Shown in pieces: positions 9,718 to 17,240 of a stretch of DNA of 64,000 nucleotides. The DNA is from an uncultured Eubacteriales bacterium. GTDB taxonomy: Bacteria > Bacillota > Clostridia > Christensenellales > Aristaeellaceae. Each line of letters starts with the position of its first letter. Within the stretch, counting starts at the first letter, position 1. Position numbers and translations under genes: made by a program. The notes below the pieces were generated by a model. The model did no database searches. It had not been told where the DNA came from and saw only the letters and a list, made by a program, of their open reading frames with translations. The stretch lies in assembly GCA_900315675.1 (NCBI GenBank), contig OMZY01000009.1:45780-109779 (forward strand), written 5' to 3'.

Positions 9718-10076
9718 TCTGCGCGGTTCCCTTCTTCTTCTGAAGAACGCTTCAGCAGTGCGTTCTGCTTTTTCAGCAGATAACGCACATCCTTCTTCAG
9801 ATCCTCGAAGGCGGCTTCTGCAGCTGAAGGCCTGGCGACAATCACGTACAGACCGGTTTTCACATCCCCCAGATAGGGCCGGAAGCATTCCCGCAGGCGC
9901 CGTTTGATCTTGTTGCGGGTCACGGCATTGCCTGTTTTCTTGCTGACGGAAAAACCGATCTTCAGCTCCCTGCCCGGGGCAAGAAGCATGACCAGATTAC
10001 GGCATCCAACAGAATGTCCCCTGTGATAGACATACTGGAACGCCTTATTCTTCTTCAGCCGATAACGTCTTTCCAT
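9714..10076 (-). CDS. rnpA: Ribonuclease P protein component
   Basis: 120 residues, the small basic protein subunit of RNase P that helps the catalytic RNA remove 5' leaders from pre-tRNA. The start [20 protein letters not shown] and the signature arginine-rich helix [14 protein letters not shown] are clear. It lies directly after rpmH, separated by a hairpin that may tune the ratio of ribosomal protein to RNase P subunit, and its stop overlaps the start of yidD. Confidence 0.96.
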   Translation of the reverse strand: MERRYRLKKNKAFQYVYHRGHSVGCRNLVMLLAPGRELKIGFSVSKKTGNAVTRNKIKRRLRECFRPYLGDVKTGLYVIVARPSAAEAAFEDLKKDVRYLLKKQNALLKRSSEEEGNRAE

Positions 10077-10141
10077 TCTCTTCCTTCCGCTCTGCGCGGA
10101 GAATCCCTTTGCGCTGTTTCAACAGCGTCTTTTATGAGGAA

Positions 10142-10170
10142 AGGCCCGCCCATCTTTCACGGGCGGGCCT
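10142..10170 (-). terminator. GC-rich hairpin between rpmH and rnpA (partial terminator or attenuator)
   Basis: A perfect 10-bp stem (AGGCCCGCCC with GGGCGGGCCT) and 9-base loop. On the minus strand it is followed by TTTCCTC, a weak U-tract, so partial read-through into rnpA is more likely than full termination. Confidence 0.55.
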
Positions 10171-10208
10171 CATCCACAGTCATACTGAAGCAGGCTTTGC
10201 GGCGGTGA

Positions 10209-10343
10209 TTACACCGTCAGCTCCTTGCGGCCGCGGCGACGGCGGGCAGCCAGAACACGACGGCCGTTCTTGGTCGCCATCCGGGCACGGAAGCCATGCA
10301 CCTTGCTGCGCTGGCGCTTCTTGGGCTGATAAGTACGGAACAT
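10209..10343 (-). CDS. rpmH: 50S ribosomal protein L34
   Basis: A 44-residue Arg/Lys-rich protein, [18 protein letters not shown] at the N-terminus and [10 protein letters not shown] at the C-terminus, matching bacterial L34 over its whole length. The start has GTGAGGAGTGTTGACC upstream. It is the first gene of the rpmH-rnpA-yidD-yidC-jag block and is driven by the sigma-A-type promoter at 10446-10475. Confidence 0.95.
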   Translation of the reverse strand: MFRTYQPKKRQRSKVHGFRARMATKNGRRVLAARRRRGRKELTV

Positions 10344-10445
10344 GGTCAACACTCCTCACAGATCTTAATCGTTTTGCGGATCCGGGAGAAGACCCGGTCC
10401 CGAGAACATCATACAATGCATGTCCACATTGCGGACAGCCTAATA

Positions 10446-10475
10446 AATATATCAGAATGATCAAACGCTTGTCAA
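10446..10475 (-). promoter_or_regulatory. Sigma-A-type promoter for rpmH
   Basis: On the minus strand TTGACA (10470-10475) and TATATT (10446-10451) are separated by 18 bases, about 100 bases upstream of the rpmH start. Confidence 0.75.
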
Positions 10476-10621
10476 GTCTTTTTTGGAATACCGACAGCCA
10501 TGCAGCCTTTATTTTTCACCGCCTGCGCCCTGTACACAACATCCTGTGGTTCATACAAAACCCATACGCAAAACGTCTGGCAGACAGCAGGCACAATTGC
10601 ACATTCTGAATTATGAAATAT

Positions 10622-10652
10622 GAAAAAGAAAGCTTCCTTTCGGAAGCTTTCT
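10622..10652 (-). terminator. Intrinsic terminator after metK
   Basis: An 11-bp stem (AGAAAGCTTCC with GGAAGCTTTCT) with a 4-base loop lies 34 bases past the metK stop, and the minus-strand 3' side begins TTTTTCAT. Confidence 0.8.
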
Positions 10653-10659
10653 CTCCGCC

Positions 10660-10690
10660 ATTTTTCATTTTTCATTCTTCATTTTTCATT
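10660..10690. repeat. CATTTTT heptamer array at the metK stop
   Basis: Four units of CATTTTT/CATTCTT overlap the metK termination codon. This is a different heptamer from the AATT-type arrays but has the same period. Confidence 0.6.
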
Positions 10691-11858
10691 GCAGAAAAGC
10701 TTTCAGCTTTTCTGCATAGTCTTCCTTCTCCCACGGCAGATCCACGTCTGTCCGGCCGAAGTGACCGTAGGCAGCCGTCTGCCGGTAGATGGGGCGGCGC
10801 AGGTTCAGCCGTTCAATGATGGCGGAAGGACGGAAGTCAAACAACTTCGTCACAATCTCCGCCAGTTTGTCATCCGGCATCACGCCCGTTCCGAAGGTAT
10901 CCACCAGCACGCTGACCGGCTCGGCCACACCGATGGCGTAAGCCAGCTGGATCTGGCAGCGCTCCGCCAGTCCGGCGGCCACCACGTTCTTTGCCGCATG
11001 ACGGGCGGCATAGGCGGCGCTCCGGTCCACCTTGGTCGGGTCCTTGCCGGAGAAACATCCGCCGCCGTGAGGCGCGGATCCGCCGTAGGTATCCACGATG
11101 ATCTTCCGTCCGGTCAGTCCGGTATCTCCGGTCGGTCCGCCGATCACGAAGCGGCCGGTGGGATTGATCAGGATCCGGGTTTTGTCCGTCAGCAGTTCCT
11201 TGGGAATAATGGGCAGGATCACCTGTTCCTTGATTGCCTTCCTCAGCTCATCCATATCCACGTCAGCGGAATGCTGGGCGGAAACCACCACGGTATCCAC
11301 CGCCACGGGCTTATCGTTTTCGTATTCCACTGTCACCTGGGTCTTTCCGTCCGGATAGAGGAAAGGCAGCGTGCCGTCCTTGCGCACCTGCGTCAGGCGA
11401 AGCGCCATCCGGTGGCTCAAGGCAATGGCCAGGGGCATTCTTTCGGGCGTCTCGGTGCAGGCGTAGCCGAACATCATGCCCTGGTCGCCGGCGCCGATAT
11501 CCGCTTCCTTGCCGCCGTCCCGGGTTTCCAGGGCGTCATTCACGCCCATGGCGATATCCGGGCTCTGCTCGTGAATGGCGGTCATCACGGCGCAGGTATT
11601 GCCATTGAAGGATTTTTCCGGTGCGTCGTAACCGATCTCGGTCACAACCTTCCGGACAATAGCGTTGATATCCACATAGGAAGTAGTGGTGATTTCACCC
11701 ATAACGGTGATGATTCCCGTGGTCGCGAAGGTTTCGCAGGCCACGCGGGCTTTGGGATCATTTTCCAGGATGGCGTCCAGCACCGCGTCGGAAACCTGAT
11801 CGCACAGTTTGTCGGGATGTCCTTCAGTAACAGATTCGGAAGTAAACAGTCTGCGCAT
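10686..11858 (-). CDS. metK: S-adenosylmethionine synthetase
   Basis: 390 residues. It makes SAM from methionine and ATP. The start [17 protein letters not shown] is preceded by AGGAG at good spacing; a longer frame continues upstream only because the riboswitch leader happens to be open. Motifs include [25 protein letters not shown] (ATP loop), the [17 protein letters not shown] region and DTYGG. Expression is controlled by a SAM-I riboswitch followed by a terminator, giving feedback by the product. It occupies the position next to rpmH where dnaA often lies. Confidence 0.98.
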   Translation of the reverse strand: MRRLFTSESVTEGHPDKLCDQVSDAVLDAILENDPKARVACETFATTGIITVMGEITTTSYVDINAIVRKVVTEIGYDAPEKSFNGNTCAVMTAIHEQSPDIAMGVNDALETRDGGKEADIGAGDQGMMFGYACTETPERMPLAIALSHRMALRLTQVRKDGTLPFLYPDGKTQVTVEYENDKPVAVDTVVVSAQHSADVDMDELRKAIKEQVILPIIPKELLTDKTRILINPTGRFVIGGPTGDTGLTGRKIIVDTYGGSAPHGGGCFSGKDPTKVDRSAAYAARHAAKNVVAAGLAERCQIQLAYAIGVAEPVSVLVDTFGTGVMPDDKLAEIVTKLFDFRPSAIIERLNLRRPIYRQTAAYGHFGRTDVDLPWEKEDYAEKLKAFLQ

Positions 11859-11979
11859 CTTTTTTCTCCTTTTCTTGTTGTCATCCGGTGCGGGGCTTTG
11901 ATGATCGCCGTATTCCGCAACCTTCGCCCCAATGGCAGTCACCGGGGCTTCTTCTGTTCTTGCGACGGTCCAGCCGGAT

Positions 11980-12014
11980 AAAAAAACCGCCTGGCTTGCA
12001 CACAAACCAGGCGG
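11980..12014 (-). terminator. Riboswitch-controlled terminator upstream of metK
   Basis: An 8-bp GC stem (CCGCCTGG with CCAGGCGG) is followed on the minus strand by seven T residues. It lies 21 bases after the SAM aptamer and 120 bases before the metK start, as expected for an OFF switch. Confidence 0.9.
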
Positions 12015-12035
12015 GATTCGATCTTGTTGACCGTC

Positions 12036-12146
12036 CTTATCTGTCAGCGCCTCCCATTGGGGTGTGCACGCTGCGGGATTTGGCACCTTGCTTTTTGCCG
12101 GTTGCCGTGACGTCATCGGGCCCGTCCCTCAGTCACTCGTGATAAG
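12036..12146 (-). promoter_or_regulatory. SAM-I (S-box) riboswitch aptamer
   Basis: The minus strand shows the S-box landmarks in order: the P1 strand CTTATC, GAGTGACTGAGGGA, GGGCCC, the conserved CGGCAACC, then AAGGTGCCAAATCC, and the closing AGATAAG that pairs back to the start. This class binds S-adenosylmethionine and, when bound, frees the downstream terminator. Its place before metK gives product feedback. Confidence 0.95.
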
Positions 12147-12164
12147 GTATTCAGTTGCGGAAAT

Positions 12165-12193
12165 ATTATATCTGTCTGCCGTATCCTTGTCAA
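12165..12193 (-). promoter_or_regulatory. Consensus promoter of the metK riboswitch transcript
   Basis: TTGACA (12188-12193) and TATAAT (12165-12170) on the minus strand with exact 17-base spacing; transcription would start a few bases before the aptamer. Confidence 0.9.
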
Positions 12194-12213
12194 TGCTCAA
12201 AATAGCAATAAAA

Positions 12214-12240
12214 AGAAAAGTCCGAAATACGGACTTTTCT
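12214..12240 (-). terminator. Intrinsic terminator after pduL
   Basis: An 11-bp stem (AGAAAAGTCCG with CGGACTTTTCT) and 5-base loop, followed on the minus strand by TTTTATT. Confidence 0.85.
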
Positions 12241-12278
12241 TTATAAAGCAACTATCATTATGCATTATGCATTGTGCA

Positions 12279-12851
12279 TTATTTAATCATTTCTCCCATG
12301 GTGCCGTTCACAGCGCAGGCAGCGTTGCTCTCGTCGGTGTCAATATGCATCGCCAGGGCGAACTTCTCGCTCACGCGGACCACAACATCACCGAAGACCA
12401 GGGCACGGCCGTTGGTATCCACTTTCACGGAAACAACGTCCTTGTCCTTCACGCCGAATTCAGCGGCGTCAGCGGGGGTCATATGAATGTGGCGCTTGGC
12501 GGCGATCACGCCTTCAGACACTTCCACTTCACCCGCGGGGCCAACCAGCTTGCAGGAGCCGGAACCGGCAATGTCGCCGGACTCACGCACAGGAGCGGTC
12601 ACGCCGATGGAACGGGCGTCAGTCAGGGAAAGCTCCACCTGGGTGGCGGGACGGACAGGCCCAAGGATGCGAACCCGCTTCAGGGTGTTCTTGGGGCCGA
12701 CGATGTCCACCTGCTCTTCGCTGGCGAACTGTCCGGGCTGGCTCAGCCAGCTCTTCACGGTCAGCTCATGGCCGGCGCCGAACAGCGTCTCCAGGTCTTC
12801 CTTGGTCACATGTACATGGCGGGCAGAAGTTTCAACCAGAATCTTGTTCAT
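12279..12851 (-). CDS. pduL: PduL-type phosphate acyltransferase
   Basis: 190 residues. PduL interconverts acyl-CoA and acyl phosphate and is unrelated to Pta. Both metal-binding His patches are present: ETSARHVHVT near residue 10 and AAKRHIHMTPADAAEFGV near residue 119. The family repeats its barrel twice, and both halves (LTVKSWLSQPGQFASEEQVD and the KDKDVVSVKVDT region) are visible. There are no microcompartment shell genes nearby and no encapsulation-type N-terminal extension, so it probably serves as the housekeeping phosphotransacetylase for acetate and ATP formation; that role is inferred. It is a single-gene transcript. Confidence 0.93.
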   Translation of the reverse strand: MNKILVETSARHVHVTKEDLETLFGAGHELTVKSWLSQPGQFASEEQVDIVGPKNTLKRVRILGPVRPATQVELSLTDARSIGVTAPVRESGDIAGSGSCKLVGPAGEVEVSEGVIAAKRHIHMTPADAAEFGVKDKDVVSVKVDTNGRALVFGDVVVRVSEKFALAMHIDTDESNAACAVNGTMGEMIK

Positions 12852-12928
12852 GGAAATTCTCTCTCTTTCTGTTATTGTCGCGGCCTCCGTCGTCCGCTGA
12901 TTTGCATCCGACTTCTGACCAATCAGGA

Positions 12929-12975
12929 ATTATAGCACGGAGGCACGATATGCGCCAGTGCATATGTGCCTCCGT
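12929..12975 (-). promoter_or_regulatory. Long inverted repeat abutting an extended -10 box upstream of pduL
   Basis: Outer arms 12937-12946 and 12966-12975 (ACGGAGGCAC with GTGCCTCCGT) continue, after a one-base bulge, into an inner stem ATATGC/GCATAT. On the minus strand the repeat is followed at once by TGCTATAAT (TATAAT at 12929-12934), an extended -10 for pduL. It could be an mscL terminator with a poor U-tract, an operator for pduL, or both. Confidence 0.45.
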
Positions 12976-13002
12976 TTATTTTATGCGTCTTGCATTGTTT
13001 GA

Positions 13003-13398
13003 TTAGTCTTTCAGTTCGCTGGTGCAGTGCGGGCAGCGGGTAGCCTTGATGCTGATCTCGCTCTGGCAGAAGGGGCACACCTTGGTGGTGGGCTCGGCAG
13101 GAGCTTCTTCCTTCTTCTTCAGGTTCTTGGCCTTGTTGGCAGCCTTCACGATCAGGAAGAGCACCAGCGCGGTCAGAAGGAATTCAACAACCACAGCCGC
13201 AAAGGTTATCAGGGATCCGGTGAATCCGGTTCCGCCGTTTTCCATCTTGGGCAGACTCTCGAGGATGGGGTTCAGGAAGATTTCCACCACAGAGGTGACA
13301 ACCTTGTTGAACGCAGCGCCCAGAACGACGGCAACGGCCAGATCCAGTACGTTACCCTTCATTGCGAAGTCTTTGAACTCTTTCAGAAGCTTTTTCAT
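13003..13398 (-). CDS. mscL: Large-conductance mechanosensitive channel MscL with C-terminal zinc ribbon
   Basis: 131 residues. The N-terminus MKKLLKEFKDFAMKGNVLDLAVAV and the gating helix VVLGAAFNKVVTSVV are typical of MscL, as is the second membrane helix (LITFAAVVVEFLLTALVLFLIVKA). Such channels release solutes during osmotic downshock. The usual cytoplasmic helix is replaced or followed by a charged linker (KKKEEAPAEPTTK) and a zinc ribbon with two CPxC knuckles (VCPFCQSEI and RCPHCTSEL). The ribbon is intact, ends the protein, and is probably cytoplasmic. A 14-bp palindrome (CAATATTAATATTG, 13413-13426) sits just before the ribosome binding site. Confidence 0.93.
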   Translation of the reverse strand: MKKLLKEFKDFAMKGNVLDLAVAVVLGAAFNKVVTSVVEIFLNPILESLPKMENGGTGFTGSLITFAAVVVEFLLTALVLFLIVKAANKAKNLKKKEEAPAEPTTKVCPFCQSEISIKATRCPHCTSELKD

Positions 13399-13458
13399 AT
13401 AAACAAACCTCCCAATATTAATATTGTTTCAATAATCAATGGTTTGGACGTTCCGGCA

Positions 13459-14190
13459 TTATTTCTTGCTGCCGAAAATGCCGCCGATCGCCTTGCCCAG
13501 ATTCTTGATCAGGCCGTTCACGATCGTACGGGTCGCGGAGCTGATCGCGGTATTCTTCACGCGGCCGGCAACGGAGTCATTCCGGCGGGCACGCTCAGCC
13601 GCTTCTTCACGCAGCTGGTCATTGCGGGCACGGCGTTCAGCCGCTTCCTGTTCACGGGCTTTCCTCTCCGCTTCCTTGGCGGCAGCGGCGGCAGCCTTCT
13701 GCTGGGCTTCCAGAGCCTTGGGATCCACGGCCACGGGAGCGGGTACATAGTTGCCGGTCGCGGGATCAAGCACCATGTCCACCATCTGCTGCACATACTG
13801 ACCGGTCGTCTGGTCGAGCACCATCACGGGCATCTTCTGAGCCTGGGGCTGCACCTGAATGGTGGGAACAGCCTGCTGCACGGCCTGAACAACGGGCTGT
13901 GCTGCCTGCTGGACAGCCTGTACCACGGGTTGCGCGGCCTGCTGTACGGCCTGCACCACAGGCTGTGCTGCCTGCTGCACCGCTTCAGCCACGGTACCCT
14001 GCTGAACGGCTTCCACAACGGGAGCAGCCGCCTGCTGCACCGCTTCCACTACGGGGGTGGCAGCCTGCTGCACCGCTTCCACAACAGGAGCGGCAGCTTC
14101 CTTCACAGCTTCAGCCACAGGAGCCATGCCTTCGACTTCTTTTTCAACATACTGACCGGTGGTAGGATCGAATACTTTGAATGTTGCCAT
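13459..14190 (-). CDS. Ala/Val/Gln-repeat protein paired with the HerA-like ATPase
   Basis: 243 residues; I take the ATG at 14190 (MATFKVFDPTTGQYVEKEV) after an AGAGAAG. Residues 20-110 are an 11-residue period around PVVQAVQQAAQ, probably a long amphipathic helix. The motif DPxTGxYV occurs three times (FKVFDPTTGQYV, MVLDQTTGQYV, MVLDPATGNYV). A charged Ala/Glu/Arg coiled coil (about 155-200) follows, then a C-terminal tail SATRTIVNGLIKNLGKAIGGIFGSKK. That tail resembles the end of full-length DUF853 proteins such as E. coli YjgR, while the neighbouring ATPase lacks it. I infer that it works with the ATPase; its function is otherwise unknown. Confidence 0.7.
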   Translation of the reverse strand: MATFKVFDPTTGQYVEKEVEGMAPVAEAVKEAAAPVVEAVQQAATPVVEAVQQAAAPVVEAVQQGTVAEAVQQAAQPVVQAVQQAAQPVVQAVQQAAQPVVQAVQQAVPTIQVQPQAQKMPVMVLDQTTGQYVQQMVDMVLDPATGNYVPAPVAVDPKALEAQQKAAAAAAKEAERKAREQEAAERRARNDQLREEAAERARRNDSVAGRVKNTAISSATRTIVNGLIKNLGKAIGGIFGSKK

Positions 14191-14275
14191 CTTCTCTCTG
14201 CGGCGCTCTCCTCCCTGCGCCGTTCCGGGGTCGTTGAGTAAACAGTGACAATGGAGATCAGCTCCCTGCCGCACC

Positions 14276-15649
14276 TCAGAAATAGTACCACTGGCCGTTT
14301 ATCAGCTTAAACCGCTGTGGATCCATTTCCTGTACCTGTGGTACCGGCGGTGCAGACGGTGTCGGCTGTTCCTGAGTTCCGGGATCTTCAGCAGGCTCTG
14401 CATCATCATACTTGTCCTTCATGGGACTGGCGTCGATGACCATCCTGCGGATTTCCTGGCTGATCGCACCCATATAGCTCTGCGGGGGAAGAATGGTGGC
14501 CCGCTCCACCACGCTCGGAGCTCCGTGCTCATCCAGGAAGGAAACCAGCGCCTCACCTGTCTTCAGGGTGGTAATGGCTTCTTCTGTATCAAAGGACGGA
14601 TTCGTCCGGAACGTCTGTGCTGCCACCTTGACCGCCTTCTGGTCAAGCGGGGTATAGGCCCTCAACGCGTGCTGGATCCGGTTGCCCAGCTGGCCGAGGA
14701 TCGTCATGGGAATGTCCGCCGGGCTCTGAGTAATGAAATACACGCCCACGCCCTTGGAGCGGACCAGCCGGACCACCTGCTCGATTTTATCCATCAGGGA
14801 TCGGCTGCAGTTATTGAACAGCAGGTGCGCCTCGTCGAAGAAGAACACAACTTTCGGCTTCTCCGCGTCTCCGCGCTCCGGCAAAAGGTCATAAAGCTTT
14901 GTCAGCATCCACAGCAGGAAGGTGGAATACATCGTGGGATTATTGAACAGCCGGTCTGCGCACAGGATGTTGATCTTGCCCCTGTTGCTGGCCGGGTCCA
15001 CCTGGATCCAGTCATTGATATCAATGGCCGGTTCCCGGAAGAACACGTTGCCTCCCTGGTCCTCCAGCACGCCTACTGCCCGCTGGATAGCGCCCACGCT
15101 GGCCGCGGACACATTACCGTATTCCAGGGTATATTCCTTCGCGTTTTCGCCCACATGGATCAGCAGGTTCTTCAGGTCCTGCAGGTGTTCCAGGGGCAGA
15201 TCCTCCCGGGCCGCCACCCGGAACGCGATGTTCATCACGCCGCTCTGGGTCTCGTTCAGGTTCAGCATCCGGCTCATCAGCAGCGGACCCATGTCCTGTA
15301 CTGTTGCCCGGATCGGAATGCCCTGTTCTCCGTATACGTCCCAGTATTCTGTCGGATAGGAAGTGTATTTGAATGCGCCTGCCGGAACGCCGCACTTTCC
15401 CAGCCGCTTTTCAATCGCTTCTGTCGGGGTTCCGTCCATGACCATGCCGCTCAGGTCGCTCTTGATATCGCTCAGGAACACCGGAACGCCAAGATCGGAA
15501 AAGCCTTCCGCCAGCACCTTCAGGGATACGGTCTTGCCGGTACCTGTCGCGCCGGCAATCAGGCCGTGGCGGTTTGCCATGGAGGGCAGCAGATACACTG
15601 GGGTGCCGTTTTCACAGGACCCGATCCAGATCTTGCCATCATAAAGCAC
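14276..15649 (-). CDS. HerA-like ATPase, DUF853/YjgR family
   Basis: 457 residues. A RecA-fold ATPase of the HerA/FtsK superfamily: Walker A GATGTGKT near residue 34, Walker B VVFFFDEAHLLF near residue 268, a sensor-like FITQSP, and ALRAYTPLDQKAVKVAA characteristic of the DUF853 group. No helicase activity is established for this branch. The C-terminus ends in a Pro/Gln-rich linker and FKLINGQWYYF, not the Gly/Arg/Leu tail of longer homologues; a similar tail is found at the end of the next gene, 85 bases downstream. The start is MLYDGKIWIGSCENG. Confidence 0.88.
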   Translation of the reverse strand: MLYDGKIWIGSCENGTPVYLLPSMANRHGLIAGATGTGKTVSLKVLAEGFSDLGVPVFLSDIKSDLSGMVMDGTPTEAIEKRLGKCGVPAGAFKYTSYPTEYWDVYGEQGIPIRATVQDMGPLLMSRMLNLNETQSGVMNIAFRVAAREDLPLEHLQDLKNLLIHVGENAKEYTLEYGNVSAASVGAIQRAVGVLEDQGGNVFFREPAIDINDWIQVDPASNRGKINILCADRLFNNPTMYSTFLLWMLTKLYDLLPERGDAEKPKVVFFFDEAHLLFNNCSRSLMDKIEQVVRLVRSKGVGVYFITQSPADIPMTILGQLGNRIQHALRAYTPLDQKAVKVAAQTFRTNPSFDTEEAITTLKTGEALVSFLDEHGAPSVVERATILPPQSYMGAISQEIRRMVIDASPMKDKYDDAEPAEDPGTQEQPTPSAPPVPQVQEMDPQRFKLINGQWYYF

Positions 15650-15809
15650 CTGTATCCCTCCCCATATCTGATTATTGTCTTCTGTTGATATATTTTACAC
15701 AGTTTCCCCTTTACCGTCAAGATTTTCAAGGGCTTTCGATTGTTTTTCTACACTTTTTGCAAGCTGAATTAGCCCCTCTGGAAAATGCCATATTTTTATG
15801 ATTAACGAA

Positions 15810-15862
15810 AAAAGGAACTGCCTCAGAATAGTCTGATAAAACTACAAGAGACAGTTCCTTTT
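15810..15862 (-). terminator. Terminator-like hairpin after the RNase PH-RdgB gene
   Basis: AAAAGGAACTG at 15810-15820 pairs with CAGTTCCTTTT at 15852-15862 across a 31-base loop that has its own small inverted repeat. On the minus strand a T-run ends the hairpin, 13 bases past the stop. Confidence 0.7.
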
Positions 15863-15874
15863 GAAATCAGGAAT

Positions 15875-17197
15875 TTATTCTTTGGTCAGCAGCTGGGACA
15901 TGATGCTGCGCATCATCTCTGCCGCGCGGGAGCGGTGGCTGATCTGGTTCTTTTCCTCCGCGTTCATTTCCGCGTAGGTTTTGTTCATGGGCTCGTAGAG
16001 GAACAGGGGATCATAGCCGAAGCCGCCGGTGCCCCTGCGCTCCGTGAGGATGGTACCGGGGCAGCTGCCCTCGGCAATGATGGTCTCCTTGCCCGGAATC
16101 TTCAGGGCCAGTGCGCACTTGAAGGCGGCGGAGCGGTCCTCCTTGCCTTCCATCCGGCTCAGCAATAGATCGTTGTTCGCTTCGTCATCTCCGTGTTCTC
16201 CGGCATACCGTGCGGAATAGACGCCCGGCTCGCCATCCAGCGCGTCCACTTCCAGGCCGCTGTCATCCCCGATTGCAGGCAGGCCGGTCGCTTCGCACAC
16301 GGCTTCCGCCTTGATGGCGGCATTTCCGGCAAAGGTACTCGCGTTCTCCTCAATCGGCCCGAAGAAACCGACAGAAGTCATCGGCGCCAGGGTGTAGAAG
16401 TCCTTGAACATCTCCTGCAGTTCCCGCAGCTTGTGCTCATTGCCCGTAGCCACCAGCAGCAGCGGCTTGGGAGCAATATAGGCAGCCCGGTCCCCGAGGG
16501 CTTCCCGCTGGGCGTCCATCAGTTCGCGGATACCCTTGGCACCGTATTCCATGATGGTATCCAGCTCTTTCTTGGAGAAAGCCCGGCCTTCACCGGTGCC
16601 CTGCAGTTCAATGAACTCGCCCTTCTCATTCATGACAAAGTTCATATCCACCTGGGCGTGGCTGTCTTCCTGATAGCACAGGTCCAGGCAGGGTTCGTCG
16701 TTAATCACGCCCGCGCTGATGGCCGCCACCTGATGAATGATGGGGCTGATGGGAAGCTTCTTCTCCTTGACCAGCCGCGCCGCCGCGCAGGTCAGTGCCA
16801 CCATGGCGCCGGTGATGGACGCCGTACGGGTGCCGCCATCCGCTTCCAGCACGTCGCAGTCCAGAGTGATCGTCCGCTCACCCAGGGCCTTCAGGTCCAC
16901 AGCCTGGCGGAGTGCCCGGCCGATCAGCCGCTGGATTTCCACGCTCCGGCCGTCCTTTTTGATGCCGTCCCGCTTTTTCCGTTCCGTAGTGGATGCCGGC
17001 AGCATGGCATACTCGGCTGTCACCCAGCCCTGGCCTTTTCCCTTCAGGAAGGGAGGTACCGCTTCCTCCACGCTGGCGGTGCAGATCACCCGGGTATTGC
17101 CCGTAGCAATCAGGCAGCTGCCGTAAGCCGTGCGTACAAAATCTGTTTCAATGCTGACCGGCCGCTTCTCGTCCGGTGCTCTTCCGTCAAGTCTCAT
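15875..17197 (-). CDS. Fusion of RNase PH and XTP/dITP pyrophosphatase (RdgB/HAM1)
   Basis: 440 residues, two complete enzymes in one chain. Residues 1-240 are RNase PH (MRLDGRAPDEKRPVSIET, GRSVEIQRLIGRALR, DCDVLEADGGTRTASITGA), which trims tRNA 3' ends phosphorolytically. From about residue 246 comes the inosine-triphosphate pyrophosphatase LLVATGNEHKLRELQEMF, then GDDSGLEVDALDGEPGVYSARYAG and GFGYDPLF, which removes non-canonical purine nucleotides. No stop or frameshift separates them. rph and rdgB are neighbours in many bacteria, so a fusion is plausible and appears intact here. It is followed by a hairpin terminator. Confidence 0.95.
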   Translation of the reverse strand: MRLDGRAPDEKRPVSIETDFVRTAYGSCLIATGNTRVICTASVEEAVPPFLKGKGQGWVTAEYAMLPASTTERKKRDGIKKDGRSVEIQRLIGRALRQAVDLKALGERTITLDCDVLEADGGTRTASITGAMVALTCAAARLVKEKKLPISPIIHQVAAISAGVINDEPCLDLCYQEDSHAQVDMNFVMNEKGEFIELQGTGEGRAFSKKELDTIMEYGAKGIRELMDAQREALGDRAAYIAPKPLLLVATGNEHKLRELQEMFKDFYTLAPMTSVGFFGPIEENASTFAGNAAIKAEAVCEATGLPAIGDDSGLEVDALDGEPGVYSARYAGEHGDDEANNDLLLSRMEGKEDRSAAFKCALALKIPGKETIIAEGSCPGTILTERRGTGGFGYDPLFLYEPMNKTYAEMNAEEKNQISHRSRAAEMMRSIMSQLLTKE

Positions 17198-17240
17198 ATA
17201 ATCCTCCGGGTCTTCTCTTTATTCATGATTCAGAATAGTA

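Larger units (their letters stand above)
10344..10685. other. Intergenic region between rpmH and metK (342 bp)
   Basis: It contains the rpmH promoter, an unassigned 130-base stretch, the metK terminator and a CATTTTT heptamer array that runs into the metK stop. It has no cluster of DnaA-box-like sequences, so I see no support for an origin here. Confidence 0.6.
11859..12278. other. metK leader and pduL 3' region (420 bp)
   Basis: Read on the minus strand it holds, in order, a small array of ATTATGC heptamers (12254-12283), the pduL terminator, the metK promoter, the SAM-I aptamer, the expression-platform terminator and about 120 bases of further leader ending in the metK ribosome binding site. 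Confidence 0.8.

Noticed and set aside
10344-10685. Replication origin next to rpmH
   Set aside because: Only isolated, imperfect DnaA-box-like strings (for example TGTACACAA) are present; there is no cluster, no AT-rich unwinding element and no dnaA.
11859-12116. An N-terminal extension of metK that would add 86 residues
   Set aside because: The extension runs through the SAM-I aptamer and its terminator. The ATG at 11858 has a good AGGAG and gives the conserved family start.
13860-14100. CRISPR-like repeat array of 33-bp units
   Set aside because: The units are contiguous, lack unique spacers and code for an 11-residue Ala/Val/Gln helix repeat in an open frame.
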